Origin: Brevibacillus sp. SYP-B805
Lineage (GTDB): Bacteria; Bacillota; Bacilli; Brevibacillales; Brevibacillaceae
Length of the DNA stretch: 64,000 bases
Direction: 5' to 3'
Assembly: GCF_011059135.1 (NCBI RefSeq)
Contig: NZ_JAALGD010000013.1
Location: forward strand, 62,001-126,000
The notes under the pieces were generated by a model, which saw only the letters and a program-made list of their open reading frames with translations, searched no databases and had not been told where the DNA came from. How positions within the stretch are numbered: position 1 is the first letter of the stretch; each line of letters begins with the position of its first letter. A program made the translations under genes and the position numbers. Below, in pieces: positions 24,874 to 33,105 of this stretch.

Positions 24874-25158
24874 ATGGCAAAAAAACGACCAAAGCAACAC
24901 GATCATGGCTATCAGGGGCGTCAGGCGGAAGCGGCTGCCCTGACGGAAGCAAAAGCGGGCCACAGCCTGAAGGAGCTGCTGGCGGAAGATGCGCTGAACA
25001 AACTGAAACAGTTCGAGAGGGAGATGAAGGCGCAGAAGGAACAGGAAGCCCGGGAAGAAGCGGAGCGCCGCCGCGAGCAGGAGGAGCGGGAGCGCAACAA
25101 GAGCTTTGCCGAGCTGCTGGAGGAATACGACAAGAAGGGCGGAGGCAAGTACGCGTGA
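24874..25158 (+). CDS. DUF3886 (YqkK-like) protein
   Basis: A 94-residue, highly charged protein. AALTEAKAGHSLKELLAEDALNKLKQFEREMKAQKEQ is the conserved part, continuing as a single long helix and ending NKSFAELLEEYDKKGGGKYA. ATG 24874 follows CAGGTGA; ATG 24850 is less supported. The TGA stop overlaps a GTG start of the next small gene. Function unknown. Confidence 0.75.
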   Translation: MAKKRPKQHDHGYQGRQAEAAALTEAKAGHSLKELLAEDALNKLKQFEREMKAQKEQEAREEAERRREQEERERNKSFAELLEEYDKKGGGKYA

Positions 25159-25313
25159 GCGGTCCAAAACGATCCCCGCGGCCGGACACGTCCAAAAACG
25201 GGCTGTTGAAACGGCATCCCCTGACCATCCGGGATGAATCGGTCCGCACACGCGGCAGGGCGGTTCTCTCCCGGCTGGGAAAAAGCAAGGAGCAGCAGGA
25301 AGAGAGGAAGTAG
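25155..25313 (+). CDS. Small basic protein overlapping DUF3886 gene
   Basis: A 52-residue frame starting with GTG inside the GTGA overlap, VSGPKRSPRPDTSKNGLLKR..., ending KSKEQQEERK. GGAGG lies about 10 bp upstream. Charged and probably unstructured. Coupled start and coding-like composition support it, but no family is known. Confidence 0.45.
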   Translation: MSGPKRSPRPDTSKNGLLKRHPLTIRDESVRTRGRAVLSRLGKSKEQQEERK

Positions 25314-25329
25314 GGGGCTTCCTTCCTTG

Positions 25330-25636
25330 CAGAATGCACGAGCAAAGCGCTTCCGTTATTTGGAAAACAGAGGCGTTTCTTTGCTCCGCTTCGTTGTCAG
25401 CCAGCAAAGATGTGGTTTTTGTCCGCTTCGCAACTTAGCACTGGGCGGGTGCAAACCGATTGGGTAAGAAAAGAGGGGAGCGGGTTGCACCCGTTCTCCC
25501 CAGTGCCGACGTTGCTCCGCTGGCTGGCTGACAAAGGCGCTCCGCAAATGCAAACAGCCTCCTTTTCCCTCCGCCATCACCCATGACATTGGACGGACTT
25601 TGTCTACACGCCAAAGAGCACTTTTGCAGTGCTCTT
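25330..25636. repeat. Long imperfect palindrome, MITE-like (family B, copy 2)
   Basis: No gene in the 388 bp from 25314 to 25702. Outer arms 25362-25405 and 25523-25568 are inverted (TTGTCAGCCAGC is perfect; GGAAAA and AGAGGC also match). Inner arms are GCACTGGGCGGGTGCAA (25438) and TTGCACCCG...CCCCAGTGC (25485-25506). The segment then ends with GACTTTGTCT (25596-25605), shared with 4001-4010, and a 9-bp hairpin AAGAGCACT/AGTGCTCTT (25614-25636). Confidence 0.6.
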
Positions 25637-25702
25637 CCCGGCAGCCTCATTTTTTGGCGCGCTTTCCCATATAGGTAGTAGGAAGGGGAAAGGGGGAGGG
25701 AA

Positions 25703-25882
25703 ATGGGGCCGATCCTGCTTGTCATCAGTCTGCTCTGTATTGTCGTGGGCACATGGAAGCTGCTGGGGGTCGTGAAAGAGGGGAAACCGGGCAGCAAGTC
25801 ATTGTGGGCGGCCGTTGCGATCTTCGGGATTATGCTGTTTCTCCTGCTGAAGCTGCTGACGGATCTTCAAAAGGTGATATAG
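25703..25882 (+). CDS. Small membrane protein with two hydrophobic segments
   Basis: A 59-residue protein: GPILLVISLLCIVVGTWKLLGVV and SLWAAVAIFGIMLFLLLKLLTDL form two membrane helices joined by a short positive loop. ATG 25703 is preceded by GGGGGAGGG, and a strong terminator follows the stop. No family recognised. The short distance to pgi suggests nothing, because the terminator intervenes. Confidence 0.6.
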   Translation: MGPILLVISLLCIVVGTWKLLGVVKEGKPGSKSLWAAVAIFGIMLFLLLKLLTDLQKVI

Positions 25883-25888
25883 AAACGG

Positions 25889-25922
25889 AAAATGCCCCCT
25901 GCGCCGCAGCAGGGGGCATTTT
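25889..25922 (+). terminator. Intrinsic terminator
   Basis: A 14-bp stem AAAATGCCCCCTGC/GCAGGGGGCATTTT with GCCGCA loop. Confidence 0.85.
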
Positions 25923-26010
25923 GGGGAGCGTTGTTTAAGGTCGGCTCACGTCATCGCGGCGTGAACATGGTACAATATAAGGGAAACTGTTCCAAGATCA
26001 GGAGGGCGCA

Positions 26011-27372
26011 ATGAGAGAGACGATACAGTTGGATTATACGAAGGCACTGTCATTCGTACAGCCGCACGAGTGGGCGTACCTGGCTCCGGCCGTCCGCGAA
26101 GCGCACCGCATGCTGCATGAGAAAACCGGACCGGGCAGCGATTTTCTCGGATGGGTGGACCTGCCTGTCGCCTTCGACCGCGACGAGTATGCGCGCATCA
26201 AGCAGGCGGCGGCGGCCATCCAGCAAAGCTCCGATGTGCTCCTGGTGATAGGCATCGGCGGTTCCTATCTGGGGGCGAAAGCGGCGCTCGATGTACTGGG
26301 CCACACGTTCCACAATCTGCTGCCCCGGGAGCGCCGCAGCGCGCCGGAAATCTACTTTGTCGGCAACAACATGAGTCCCGTCTACATGGCCCATCTGCTG
26401 GAAGCGATCGAGGGCAAGGAGGTCTCGGTCAACGTGATCTCCAAATCCGGCACCACGACGGAACCGGCCGTTGCGTTCCGCATCATCCGGGCACTCATGG
26501 AGAAAAAGTACGGCCGGGAGGAGGCGCGCCGCCGCATCTACGCCACCACGGACAAGGCGCGCGGGGCCTTGTACAAGTTGGCGGTGGAGGAAGAGTACGA
26601 GCGGTTCATCATTCCGGATGATGTGGGCGGGCGCTACTCCGTGCTGACGGCGGTAGGTCTGCTGCCCATCGCGGTGAGCGGCGCCGACATCGATGCCCTG
26701 ATGCAGGGGGCGGCGGATGCCCGCGACCGGTATCTGACCCCGGAGCTTGCGGACAACCCGTGCTACCAGTATGCGGCCATCCGCAACGCCCTCTACCGCA
26801 AGGGAAAAACGACCGAGCTGCTGGTAACCTACGAGCCGCAGTTCCGTTATTTTGCCGAATGGTGGAAGCAGTTGTACGGCGAATCAGAGGGCAAGGACGG
26901 CAAGGGCATCTTCCCGGCTTCCGTCGATTTCACGGCCGATCTGCATTCCATGGGCCAGTACATTCAGGATGGCGTGCGCAACCTGTTTGAGACGGTGCTG
27001 CACGTGGTTAAACCGGCCGTGGATGTGACCATCCACGAAGATCCGGACAATCTCGACGGACTCAACTTCCTGGCGGGCAAAGGCATGGATTTCGTGAACA
27101 AGAAAGCGTTCGAGGGCACACTCCTCGCCCATGTGGACGGAGGCGTTCCCAACCTCGTCGTGGAGATTCCCGAGGCGAATGCCTACCATCTTGGCGGCCT
27201 GATCTATTTCTTCGAAAAAGCATGCGGCATCAGCGGCTATCTGCTCGGCGTCAATCCGTTTGACCAGCCGGGCGTGGAAGCGTACAAGGCGAACATGTAC
27301 GCGCTGCTGGGCAAACCGGGCCACGAGCAGCGCAAAGCGGAGCTGGAGGCTCGCCTGCATGGACGAGGGTAA
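26011..27372 (+). CDS. pgi: Glucose-6-phosphate isomerase
   Basis: A 453-residue glycolytic enzyme interconverting glucose-6-phosphate and fructose-6-phosphate. Motifs: [33 protein letters not shown], the catalytic glutamate region [13 protein letters not shown], and the C-terminal lysine side [30 protein letters not shown] is also family specific. Length matches Bacillus Pgi (450). ATG 26011 follows AGGAGGGCGCA; TACAAT (25971) may be the -10. Its end overlaps the downstream HTH gene. Confidence 0.97.
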   Translation: MRETIQLDYTKALSFVQPHEWAYLAPAVREAHRMLHEKTGPGSDFLGWVDLPVAFDRDEYARIKQAAAAIQQSSDVLLVIGIGGSYLGAKAALDVLGHTFHNLLPRERRSAPEIYFVGNNMSPVYMAHLLEAIEGKEVSVNVISKSGTTTEPAVAFRIIRALMEKKYGREEARRRIYATTDKARGALYKLAVEEEYERFIIPDDVGGRYSVLTAVGLLPIAVSGADIDALMQGAADARDRYLTPELADNPCYQYAAIRNALYRKGKTTELLVTYEPQFRYFAEWWKQLYGESEGKDGKGIFPASVDFTADLHSMGQYIQDGVRNLFETVLHVVKPAVDVTIHEDPDNLDGLNFLAGKGMDFVNKKAFEGTLLAHVDGGVPNLVVEIPEANAYHLGGLIYFFEKACGISGYLLGVNPFDQPGVEAYKANMYALLGKPGHEQRKAELEARLHGRG

Positions 27373-27604
27373 AACCTATCTGACGCTGCAAGAGACGGCC
27401 GAATATTTGGAACTGCCCGCCTCCTTCATTCTGGAAAAAATCCGGGAAGGACGAATCCGGGCCGTCCACAACGGCGAGGAGTATCTGATCAACAAGGATC
27501 AGTTCGCCCATCATCTGGAACAGATGCGGAAGCTGAAGGAGTTCCTGGAGGAATGGCGCAACGAACCGATTCCGGAAAGCTACGATGTGAAGGACGAGGA
27601 TTGA
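27359..27604 (+). CDS. Excisionase-type helix-turn-helix protein
   Basis: An 81-residue MerR-like/Xis DNA-binding protein: [43 protein letters not shown] is the excisionase-family fold, followed by a charged helix. ATG 27359 lies inside the last codons of pgi with GGAGGCTCG upstream, so it is coupled to pgi. No integrase or phage gene is near, so it is more likely a small housekeeping regulator than a true excisionase. Confidence 0.78.
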   Translation: MDEGKTYLTLQETAEYLELPASFILEKIREGRIRAVHNGEEYLINKDQFAHHLEQMRKLKEFLEEWRNEPIPESYDVKDED

Positions 27605-27682
27605 GCAAAACGCTGTCGCAGACGGCGGTGCTGTGATATACTCATAGCGGAAAACAAACGAAATGAATACCGGATACAAAAC

Positions 27683-27792
27683 TGCTGGGGGAGCCCGTCA
27701 TGCCGGGCTGAGAGGACGGAGCAAGAGAGCCGTCGACCCTTTGAACCTGATCCAGGTCATGCTGGCGCAGGGAAGTGGTGAGCAAACGTATA
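27683..27792 (+). promoter_or_regulatory. TPP (THI-box) riboswitch
   Basis: Conserved elements in order: GGGGGAGCCCG, CGGGCTGAGAGGA, ACCCTTTGAACCTGAT, CAGGTCATGCTGGCGCAGGGAAG. These form the P2-P5 arms that bind thiamine pyrophosphate. A terminator hairpin follows at 27817, so TPP binding is predicted to stop transcription before thiO. Confidence 0.95.
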
Positions 27793-27816
27793 TTGCTGTT
27801 TTGGCGTTACCCAATG

Positions 27817-27849
27817 CCCACCTTTCCCGGCGGAACAGGTGGGTTTTTT
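27817..27849 (+). terminator. Terminator of the TPP riboswitch expression platform
   Basis: CCCACCT (27817-27823) pairs with AGGTGGG (27837-27843), then six T, 37 bp before the thiO start. Confidence 0.85.
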
Positions 27850-27885
27850 ATGTCAAAGATTCGAAAAGAAAGCAGGGAGAGAACC

Positions 27886-29001
27886 ATGGAGTGTTTGATC
27901 ACCGGAGGAGGCATCATCGGGCTTAGTCTGGCCAGGGAACTGGCGGACAGGGGCATGTCGGTCACCGTCGTGGAGCAGGGAGAGTGGGGCGGGCAGGCGT
28001 CATCCGCTGCAGCGGGGATGCTGGCGCCGCTCAAGGAGTTCAAGGAAGAGGGGCCCCTGTTTGAACTGGGCATCGGGTCGCTCGCGCTCTATCCCGCCTG
28101 GATTGAGCGGCTGAAGGAAGAAACGGGGCTCGATCCCCAAATGAAGCTGGACGGCGTGTTGACGGTGGCGCAGCACGAGCAGGAGATCGAGGCCCTTTTG
28201 GCCCGATACCGCTGGCAGCAGGCGGTCGGCTGCGCGGTGGAATGGGTGGAAGGGCAGGCGCTGCACGAACTGGAGCCGCTTCTTTCCCGCGAGATGAAAG
28301 CAGGCATCTATTCCCCCGGGGAAGGGGATGTGAACAACCAACTGTTGTTAAAGGCGCTGCTGGCGGACTGCGTGCGGCGCGGGGTCCAGCTGCGGCAGGG
28401 CACCATCGTGACGGGATTTCTCACGGCAGGGACGCGCGTGACCGGCCTGCAAACAACGGCAGGCGACCTGCATGCCGATCATACGGTCGTGACCGCCGGG
28501 GCATGGGCGAGCGTGATCGCCGCCATGCTGGATGTGGAGCTGCCCGTCTATCCGGTGCGGGGACAGGTGGCGACCGTCGCTTCCGCCGGCATTCCCCTGC
28601 GCCATGTCATTTTCGGGCCGACGGGATACATGGTTCCCAAGCGGGATGGCCGGATCGTGATCGGGGCCACCGAGGACGAGGCAGGCTATCGCAGGGAGGT
28701 TACGCTGGGCGGACTCAGCCAGGTGCTGAACGGCGTTCTTCCTCTCGTAACGGTGCTGCGTGACGCCGCTTTCCTGCAGGCATGGGCAGGCCTGCGCCCC
28801 GCCACGGCGGATGGTCTGCCGTTCCTGGGCCCGCTGCCGGGCTGGGACGGCGTATCCATGGCGGCGGGCCATTTCCGCAACGGCATTCTCCTGGCCCCCA
28901 TCACGGCCAAGCTGATGGCCGACTGGCTGTGCGAAGGGAAGATGACGCCGCTCGTGCCGTTTTTGCCGGAACGGGTAACCGGTAAGACCGGAGCGGAATA
29001 A
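27886..29001 (+). CDS. thiO: Glycine oxidase
   Basis: A 371-residue FAD enzyme (DAO family) that oxidises glycine to iminoglycine for the thiazole half of thiamine. MECLITGGGIIGLSLARELADRGMSVTVVEQ is the FAD-binding GxGxxG region; ASSAAAGMLAPL and the C-terminal HFRNGILLAPIT are family stretches. ATG 27886 follows AGGGAGA and lies after the riboswitch. Unlike the usual Bacilli operon (tenI-thiO-thiS-thiG-thiF), thiO stands alone here, closed by a terminator at 29002; the partners must be elsewhere or absent. Confidence 0.93.
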   Translation: MECLITGGGIIGLSLARELADRGMSVTVVEQGEWGGQASSAAAGMLAPLKEFKEEGPLFELGIGSLALYPAWIERLKEETGLDPQMKLDGVLTVAQHEQEIEALLARYRWQQAVGCAVEWVEGQALHELEPLLSREMKAGIYSPGEGDVNNQLLLKALLADCVRRGVQLRQGTIVTGFLTAGTRVTGLQTTAGDLHADHTVVTAGAWASVIAAMLDVELPVYPVRGQVATVASAGIPLRHVIFGPTGYMVPKRDGRIVIGATEDEAGYRREVTLGGLSQVLNGVLPLVTVLRDAAFLQAWAGLRPATADGLPFLGPLPGWDGVSMAAGHFRNGILLAPITAKLMADWLCEGKMTPLVPFLPERVTGKTGAE

Positions 29002-29037
29002 AAAGAGAGCCCCTGTCGTGAACGGGGCTCTCTTTCT
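29002..29037. terminator. Bidirectional terminator between thiO and GH18 gene
   Basis: A 12-bp stem AAAGAGAGCCCC (29002-29013) / GGGGCTCTCTTT (29024-29035), with A/T runs on both sides. Confidence 0.85.
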
Positions 29038-30188
29038 TATCGCACTAGGGCATTCCAGAAGGACTGGTCTTCAAAGCCAAGCCGCCATACGCCGTAGCCG
29101 CCCAGATGATAGGCCTCGGCCAGCTCCCGTTTGGCGCGGAGGCTGCGCTCATCTTCATACCAGACGGTGCGGGTGACGCCGTCTTTTACATAGGTCAGGG
29201 TCGGTGACTTGGCTTTGTCATCCCATTTGACAGTCGCATGGTACTGCGCAATCAGTTCGGGAATGGCCTTGGAGGGGAGCGCCCGGTTGCCGGCGCTGCT
29301 CCATTCATAGCCGTAAAAGCCGACGCCGAGCAGCACTTTTTCCGGCGGAATCACTTTCGTCGCATAGCGCACCACGCTTTCCACCCACGGATAGGAGGCG
29401 ACCGGCCCTACCTCCGACCACGGACCGTGCTCATCGTACGTCATGATCTGCACGTAGTCGCTCTTGGCCCCGATTTTGGCGTAATCGCAGCCGTAGCTCC
29501 AGCTGTCGGCCGGGTTGTCGGCGGTCTTTGCCGGCACGGAGACAATCAGTTTCTTGCCGGCCCGGTGGAGATCGTCTGCCAGATTGGCGACGAACGCGGC
29601 GTACGCGTCACGGTCGCCCGCCGGCACGTTCTCAATATCCAGATTGATTCCCGTTGCCGACAGCTCCTTCGCTTTGGACAGAAGGTTTTGGCGCAGACGC
29701 AGGGAGACGGTCTTGTCGGTCAGCAAGGTATGCGCCAGGTTGCGGTCAAACAGCTTTTCCCCATGATTGGTCACCACCAGATATGTATGCAGGCGCTTCG
29801 CGCGCGCGGCCTCAAGCCCGGGCGGGGACGGCTTGCCCTGCAGGCTTCCGTCGGGGGCGGCATTGTAGATAACCATCGCCACATCCGTCAGCATGCTGCC
29901 AAAGGAGGCGAGCGCTTGATAGGAAGCGCGGTCCGTTTCGCCGTATTCCACATAGTAGCCGAGCACCGTCTTCGTAGCGGCGGCCGGCGCCTTGTTCGCT
30001 GGCAGCGGCACGCCCTCTTTCATGACGGCCAACCAGCTTTCCGTGGCCAGGCGATCCTGCACCTGCTGTTCAGGCGATTCTACCTGATGCAATTGAAAGA
30101 AGGTGGCGGAATTGACGGTCAGGATCGGTATGATCACCATCACTGTCAGAATCAGCAGGAAAAAGAGAAACGTTCTGAATTTCCTCAA
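29037..30188 (-). CDS. Membrane-anchored glycoside hydrolase family 18 protein
   Basis: A 383-residue protein. Residues 7-27 are a membrane anchor (LFFLLILTVMVIIPILTVN). The GH18 barrel follows, with the catalytic DxxDxE region as INLDIENV (E186 proton donor) and later YDYAKIGAKSDYVQIMTYDEHGPW and GVGFYGYEW. This is the YaaH/YdhD/YvbX group that hydrolyses peptidoglycan-like N-acetylglucosamine links in spores. It has no LysM. TTG 30188 was chosen as start because GGAAAGGAG precedes it and the membrane helix follows directly; the frame is open much further but without signal. Confidence 0.82.
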   Translation of the reverse strand: MRKFRTFLFFLLILTVMVIIPILTVNSATFFQLHQVESPEQQVQDRLATESWLAVMKEGVPLPANKAPAAATKTVLGYYVEYGETDRASYQALASFGSMLTDVAMVIYNAAPDGSLQGKPSPPGLEAARAKRLHTYLVVTNHGEKLFDRNLAHTLLTDKTVSLRLRQNLLSKAKELSATGINLDIENVPAGDRDAYAAFVANLADDLHRAGKKLIVSVPAKTADNPADSWSYGCDYAKIGAKSDYVQIMTYDEHGPWSEVGPVASYPWVESVVRYATKVIPPEKVLLGVGFYGYEWSSAGNRALPSKAIPELIAQYHATVKWDDKAKSPTLTYVKDGVTRTVWYEDERSLRAKRELAEAYHLGGYGVWRLGFEDQSFWNALVR

Positions 30189-30343
30189 TGCTGTCGGCTC
30201 CTTTCCTGAAAACAGTCCTCTCTTCTGTATCGGGCGAATCCATGAGGGCGTAGAGGTCCAAATGTTTCCTGTTTGCCGGATGCGTGTACATGGCTGCCTT
30301 TTGTTGCACACTAGGAGAGAGATTGGGAAAGGCAGGGATGGGC

Positions 30344-30751
30344 ATGCAAACGATAGAGAGCCGACTGGCGGGTGTGGAGGGGACGTTCGGGGACGTCCGC
30401 GATTTGCTCGCTCCGGACGGTTTTTCTTTGGCGAACAACTGGGAGTATTACGCGGGTTTTTTCGACCGGAAGCTGGACGAGGAGGGGATGGTCTTCCTGC
30501 GGCTGCCGTTTGACGTGATTCAAGGCAAGCTGGATACCGCCGATGCCCGTATCCGATTCGGCACACCGTTCGTGCTGAAGCATGTGTACCAGACCGGGGT
30601 GGAAGAACATATCGGCTATACCTCCGGGCCGCTTGTGGCGCCGGTGGTCAATCAGTTTCAGGAACCGGTGGACAAGGATGCGCCGCTGGAAAGGCACTGG
30701 GTGCAGCAGGCGGAGGCCATCGTGCGCCAGCTGGAAAAGCGCTGGGCATGA
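30344..30751 (+). CDS. YugN-like family protein
   Basis: A 135-residue protein: LLAPDGFSLANNWEYYAGFFDRKLDEEGMVFLRLPFDVIQGKLD is the YugN core, and HVYQTGVEEHIGYTSGPLVAPVVNQFQEPVDKD the rest. Function unknown. ATG 30344 is preferred to 30338 by homology of the start and by spacing to AAGGCAGGG. The leader is shared with the divergent GH18 gene. A terminator follows at 30776. Confidence 0.78.
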   Translation: MQTIESRLAGVEGTFGDVRDLLAPDGFSLANNWEYYAGFFDRKLDEEGMVFLRLPFDVIQGKLDTADARIRFGTPFVLKHVYQTGVEEHIGYTSGPLVAPVVNQFQEPVDKDAPLERHWVQQAEAIVRQLEKRWA

Positions 30752-30775
30752 GCCGTGCGGTTCGGGCCTGAAAGG

Positions 30776-30815
30776 AAAAAGGGTGGATTCCCTGCTGGAA
30801 ATCCCACCCTTTTTT
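30776..30815 (+). terminator. Intrinsic terminator after YugN-like gene
   Basis: AAAAAGGGTGG with CCACCCTTTTTT, with a GGATT/AATCC inner extension. Confidence 0.85.
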
Positions 30816-30844
30816 GATATTGAAGTACATGGAAGGAAGATGGA

Positions 30845-30937
30845 AAGGTTGGCCCCCGCCGACACCAGCAAGGGACCCCACTCGGCAAAGCATTAGCGAT
30901 CCAGCGGGGGAACGTTCGCTTAAGTCGGCGGGGTTTT
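30845..30937 (+). repeat. Family A intergenic element, copy 4 (long-loop hairpin)
   Basis: AAGGTTGG precedes a perfect 10-bp stem CCCCGCCGAC (30854-30863) with GTCGGCGGGG (30924-30933), then TTTT. The 60-bp loop contains CCCCACTCGG and AGCGGGGG and ends AACGTTCGCTTAA, homologous to copy 2. It abuts the stop codon of the leftward L,D-transpeptidase gene. Confidence 0.65.
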
Positions 30938-30940
30938 CCG

Positions 30941-31300
30941 TCATGGACGGATTTTGACCGGTGTGCCGATGGGGACGATCCGGGCCAACGCTTCGACGTC
31001 TCTGTTGTACATCCGGATGCAGCCGTGCGACACGTACTTGCCGATAGAGGACGGGTTATTGGTGCCGTGGATGCCGTAATGCGGCTTGTTTAACCCCATC
31101 CACATGGTGCCGAAGGGTGTGAGCGGTCCGCCTCTGTAGGTGTTGGGATAAGGAACCTTGCTGATGATGGAAAAGTCGCCTCTGGGTGACTGGGTGGCGA
31201 TTCTGCCAACACCGACGGGATAGGTGCGGATCAACCGGCTTCCGTCATAGAGAGAGAGCCTTCGCCTGGAGAGAGAGATGCGAATGTTGTACTGCGGCAT
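30941..31300 (-). CDS. L,D-transpeptidase (YkuD domain)
   Basis: A 119-residue single YkuD domain. The catalytic histidine and cysteine are in [31 protein letters not shown] (SHGCIRM active site). It would form L,D-crosslinks in peptidoglycan or attach proteins. There is no signal peptide or LysM, unlike B. subtilis YkuD, so its export route is unclear. ATG 31300 has GGATGTGAGGAG upstream; the frame is open 190 bp further without a site, and a signal peptide there is not convincing. Confidence 0.82.
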   Translation of the reverse strand: MPQYNIRISLSRRRLSLYDGSRLIRTYPVGVGRIATQSPRGDFSIISKVPYPNTYRGGPLTPFGTMWMGLNKPHYGIHGTNNPSSIGKYVSHGCIRMYNRDVEALARIVPIGTPVKIRP

Positions 31301-31463
31301 CTCCTCACATCCTTTCTGGTTGCTTGCTATTGCATATGTCCGGAAAGTGTGGATGGTTCGAGAACACCGCATGTCCCAGCGACAGCATCTTGTGTCAAAC
31401 TGTGGTATAGTGAGGGGGAGAATGATGGCGGGGAGGATCCCCCTGACGAAATGGTGAGAACAG

Positions 31464-32264
31464 ATGAAAATAGCAACGGTTCTGCGCAATGACGACTATT
31501 CACGGGAAGTAAACGAAGCGCTCCGGCAAAAACTGGCGGCAAGCGAGGCAGGGACGTATCAACTGGTTGAACATGGGGACGAACAACCCGATCTCGTGCT
31601 GTCCATCGGGGGAGACGGCACGCTGCTGGAAGCCGTGCATCAATATGGCTTTCAGCCTACCTATGTGGGCATCCATACGGGTCATCTCGGTTTCTATGCG
31701 GATTGGCGCCCGGATGAACTGGACGAGTTCGTGCGGGCGCTCGGTTCCGTGGAGCCGTTGATTGCGGAATATCCGACGGTGCAGTGCCGCATCCAGACCA
31801 AGGATGGGCAGATTCATCACAAATGGGCCTTGAACGAGCTGGTGATCCGCAATGCCACGCTCTCGACGCTGGTGGTCTGCGTCTTCATCAACGGAGATGA
31901 GTTCGAAACATTCCGGGGGGATGGCCTGATCGTCTCCTCCCCCTCCGGCAGCACGGCCTACAACAAGGCGGTGAACGGCGCGATCGTCCATCCCTCCCTC
32001 GAAGCGATTCAGCTCTCGGAGATCGCTTCGATCAACAACCAGACCTACCGAACGCTCAACAGTTCGCTGGTGCTGCCGAAGCACCACGAGATCGAGCTGA
32101 TTGTCATGAACCCGGAGATCATGATCGGCCTGGATCGCGAGCAGGGGGTGTGGCGGGACGTGCGCGCCATTGTATGCCGGGTGGGCACGGACAAGGTGCG
32201 TTTCGCCCGGTATAAACGTCTGCCGTTCTGGGGGCGCGTGCGCAACGCATTTATCAAGGATTGA
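31464..32264 (+). CDS. nadK: NAD kinase
   Basis: A 266-residue ATP-NAD kinase making [18 protein letters not shown] is the diphosphate-binding motif, [15 protein letters not shown] the second conserved block and [28 protein letters not shown] the glycine-rich block. Length equals the B. subtilis PpnK (266). ATG 31464 has GGTGAG upstream; TATAGT at 31406 may be the -10. The terminator lies inside the 3' end of the convergent SDR gene. Confidence 0.95.
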   Translation: MKIATVLRNDDYSREVNEALRQKLAASEAGTYQLVEHGDEQPDLVLSIGGDGTLLEAVHQYGFQPTYVGIHTGHLGFYADWRPDELDEFVRALGSVEPLIAEYPTVQCRIQTKDGQIHHKWALNELVIRNATLSTLVVCVFINGDEFETFRGDGLIVSSPSGSTAYNKAVNGAIVHPSLEAIQLSEIASINNQTYRTLNSSLVLPKHHEIELIVMNPEIMIGLDREQGVWRDVRAIVCRVGTDKVRFARYKRLPFWGRVRNAFIKD

Positions 32265-32278
32265 CGGCAGCACGGCAT

Positions 32279-32315
32279 GAATGCCTCAGGGAGTTTCCCT
32301 GGGGTATTCTTTTTG
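32279..32315 (+). terminator. Terminator of nadK overlapping the convergent SDR coding end
   Basis: AATGCCTCAGGGA pairs with TCCCTGGGGTATT (G-U allowed), followed by CTTTTTG; the T run lies within the last codons of the leftward gene. Confidence 0.7.
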
Positions 32316-33023
32316 ACCGGCCAACATGTATTCGTTGATGATGGCAGCCGCCACGTCGTCAGGCGAGGCCAGCATGCCCTGCTCCTTAAACTGGACAAAG
32401 CGCTCCAGCTGGGGAAAATGCACATGGGTCGCGCTGCGGATCGTCTCCTGCATGGAAGTATCCATAATCCCCGGATCGACGTTATGGACGGATACGCGGT
32501 CGTTGTCCTGAAACTGCTCGGCCAGCACATGGAAAAACATTTCCCCGCCAGCTTTTGTGGCGCAGTAGACCGACCAGCCGTCCCTGGGGCGTTTGGCAGC
32601 ACCGGAGGAGATGAAGAGGATCTTTACCGGCAGGGATGCGACCGTGTCAGCGGCAAGCAGCGCATTGGTCAGCAGGATCGGTGCCGCCAGATTGACCTGC
32701 AGCGCCTCGCTGATCTTGCGGGGATCGAGCTGACCGACGGCTCCGATCGGTTCAATGACAGCCGCGTTGTGCACCAGAATCACTTCGCGACAGTCGCGGC
32801 CGTCCAAAAAACGCTGGAACTCTTCCGTTGTCGGCAGCTCGTCCGTTCTCGACAGATCGGCACGCCGCAGATGAATGCGGCTGCCGGCGGCCTGCGCCAA
32901 TTCCTCCTGGTAGGGCAAAAAACGGCGGGCAATGCAAAAGAGCGACGCATCTTCCTTGGACAACCGATCAAAAAGGGATTTGCCGAGACCGTTGGAAGTG
33001 CCTGTGAGGATAATTGCTTTCAT
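32286..33023 (-). CDS. Short-chain dehydrogenase/reductase (benzil reductase/YueD-like)
   Basis: A 245-residue Rossmann oxidoreductase. NADP motif TGTSNGLGKSL (TGxxxGxG), NNAG variant as HNAAVIEPIG, catalytic Ser in ISSGAAKRPRDGWSVYCATKAGGE (YxxxK = YCATK). It resembles B. subtilis YueD, which reduces benzil to S-benzoin; the natural substrate is unknown. Leftward gene with ATG 33023 and GGAAGGAAA upstream. Its C-terminal codons are also used by the nadK terminator. Confidence 0.87.
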   Translation of the reverse strand: MKAIILTGTSNGLGKSLFDRLSKEDASLFCIARRFLPYQEELAQAAGSRIHLRRADLSRTDELPTTEEFQRFLDGRDCREVILVHNAAVIEPIGAVGQLDPRKISEALQVNLAAPILLTNALLAADTVASLPVKILFISSGAAKRPRDGWSVYCATKAGGEMFFHVLAEQFQDNDRVSVHNVDPGIMDTSMQETIRSATHVHFPQLERFVQFKEQGMLASPDDVAAAIINEYMLAGQKEYPRETP

Positions 33024-33105
33024 GATTGGGATTTCCTTCCTTTTTTAAGAGTTGTTATGTTACGATCTTAGCAAAGCGGAACCAATCAGGAAAGGAATGA
33101 AATTC

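Noticed and set aside
27359..27604. Excisionase gene as evidence of a prophage or integrative element
   Set aside because: It is translationally coupled to pgi and no integrase, att site or phage gene is near.
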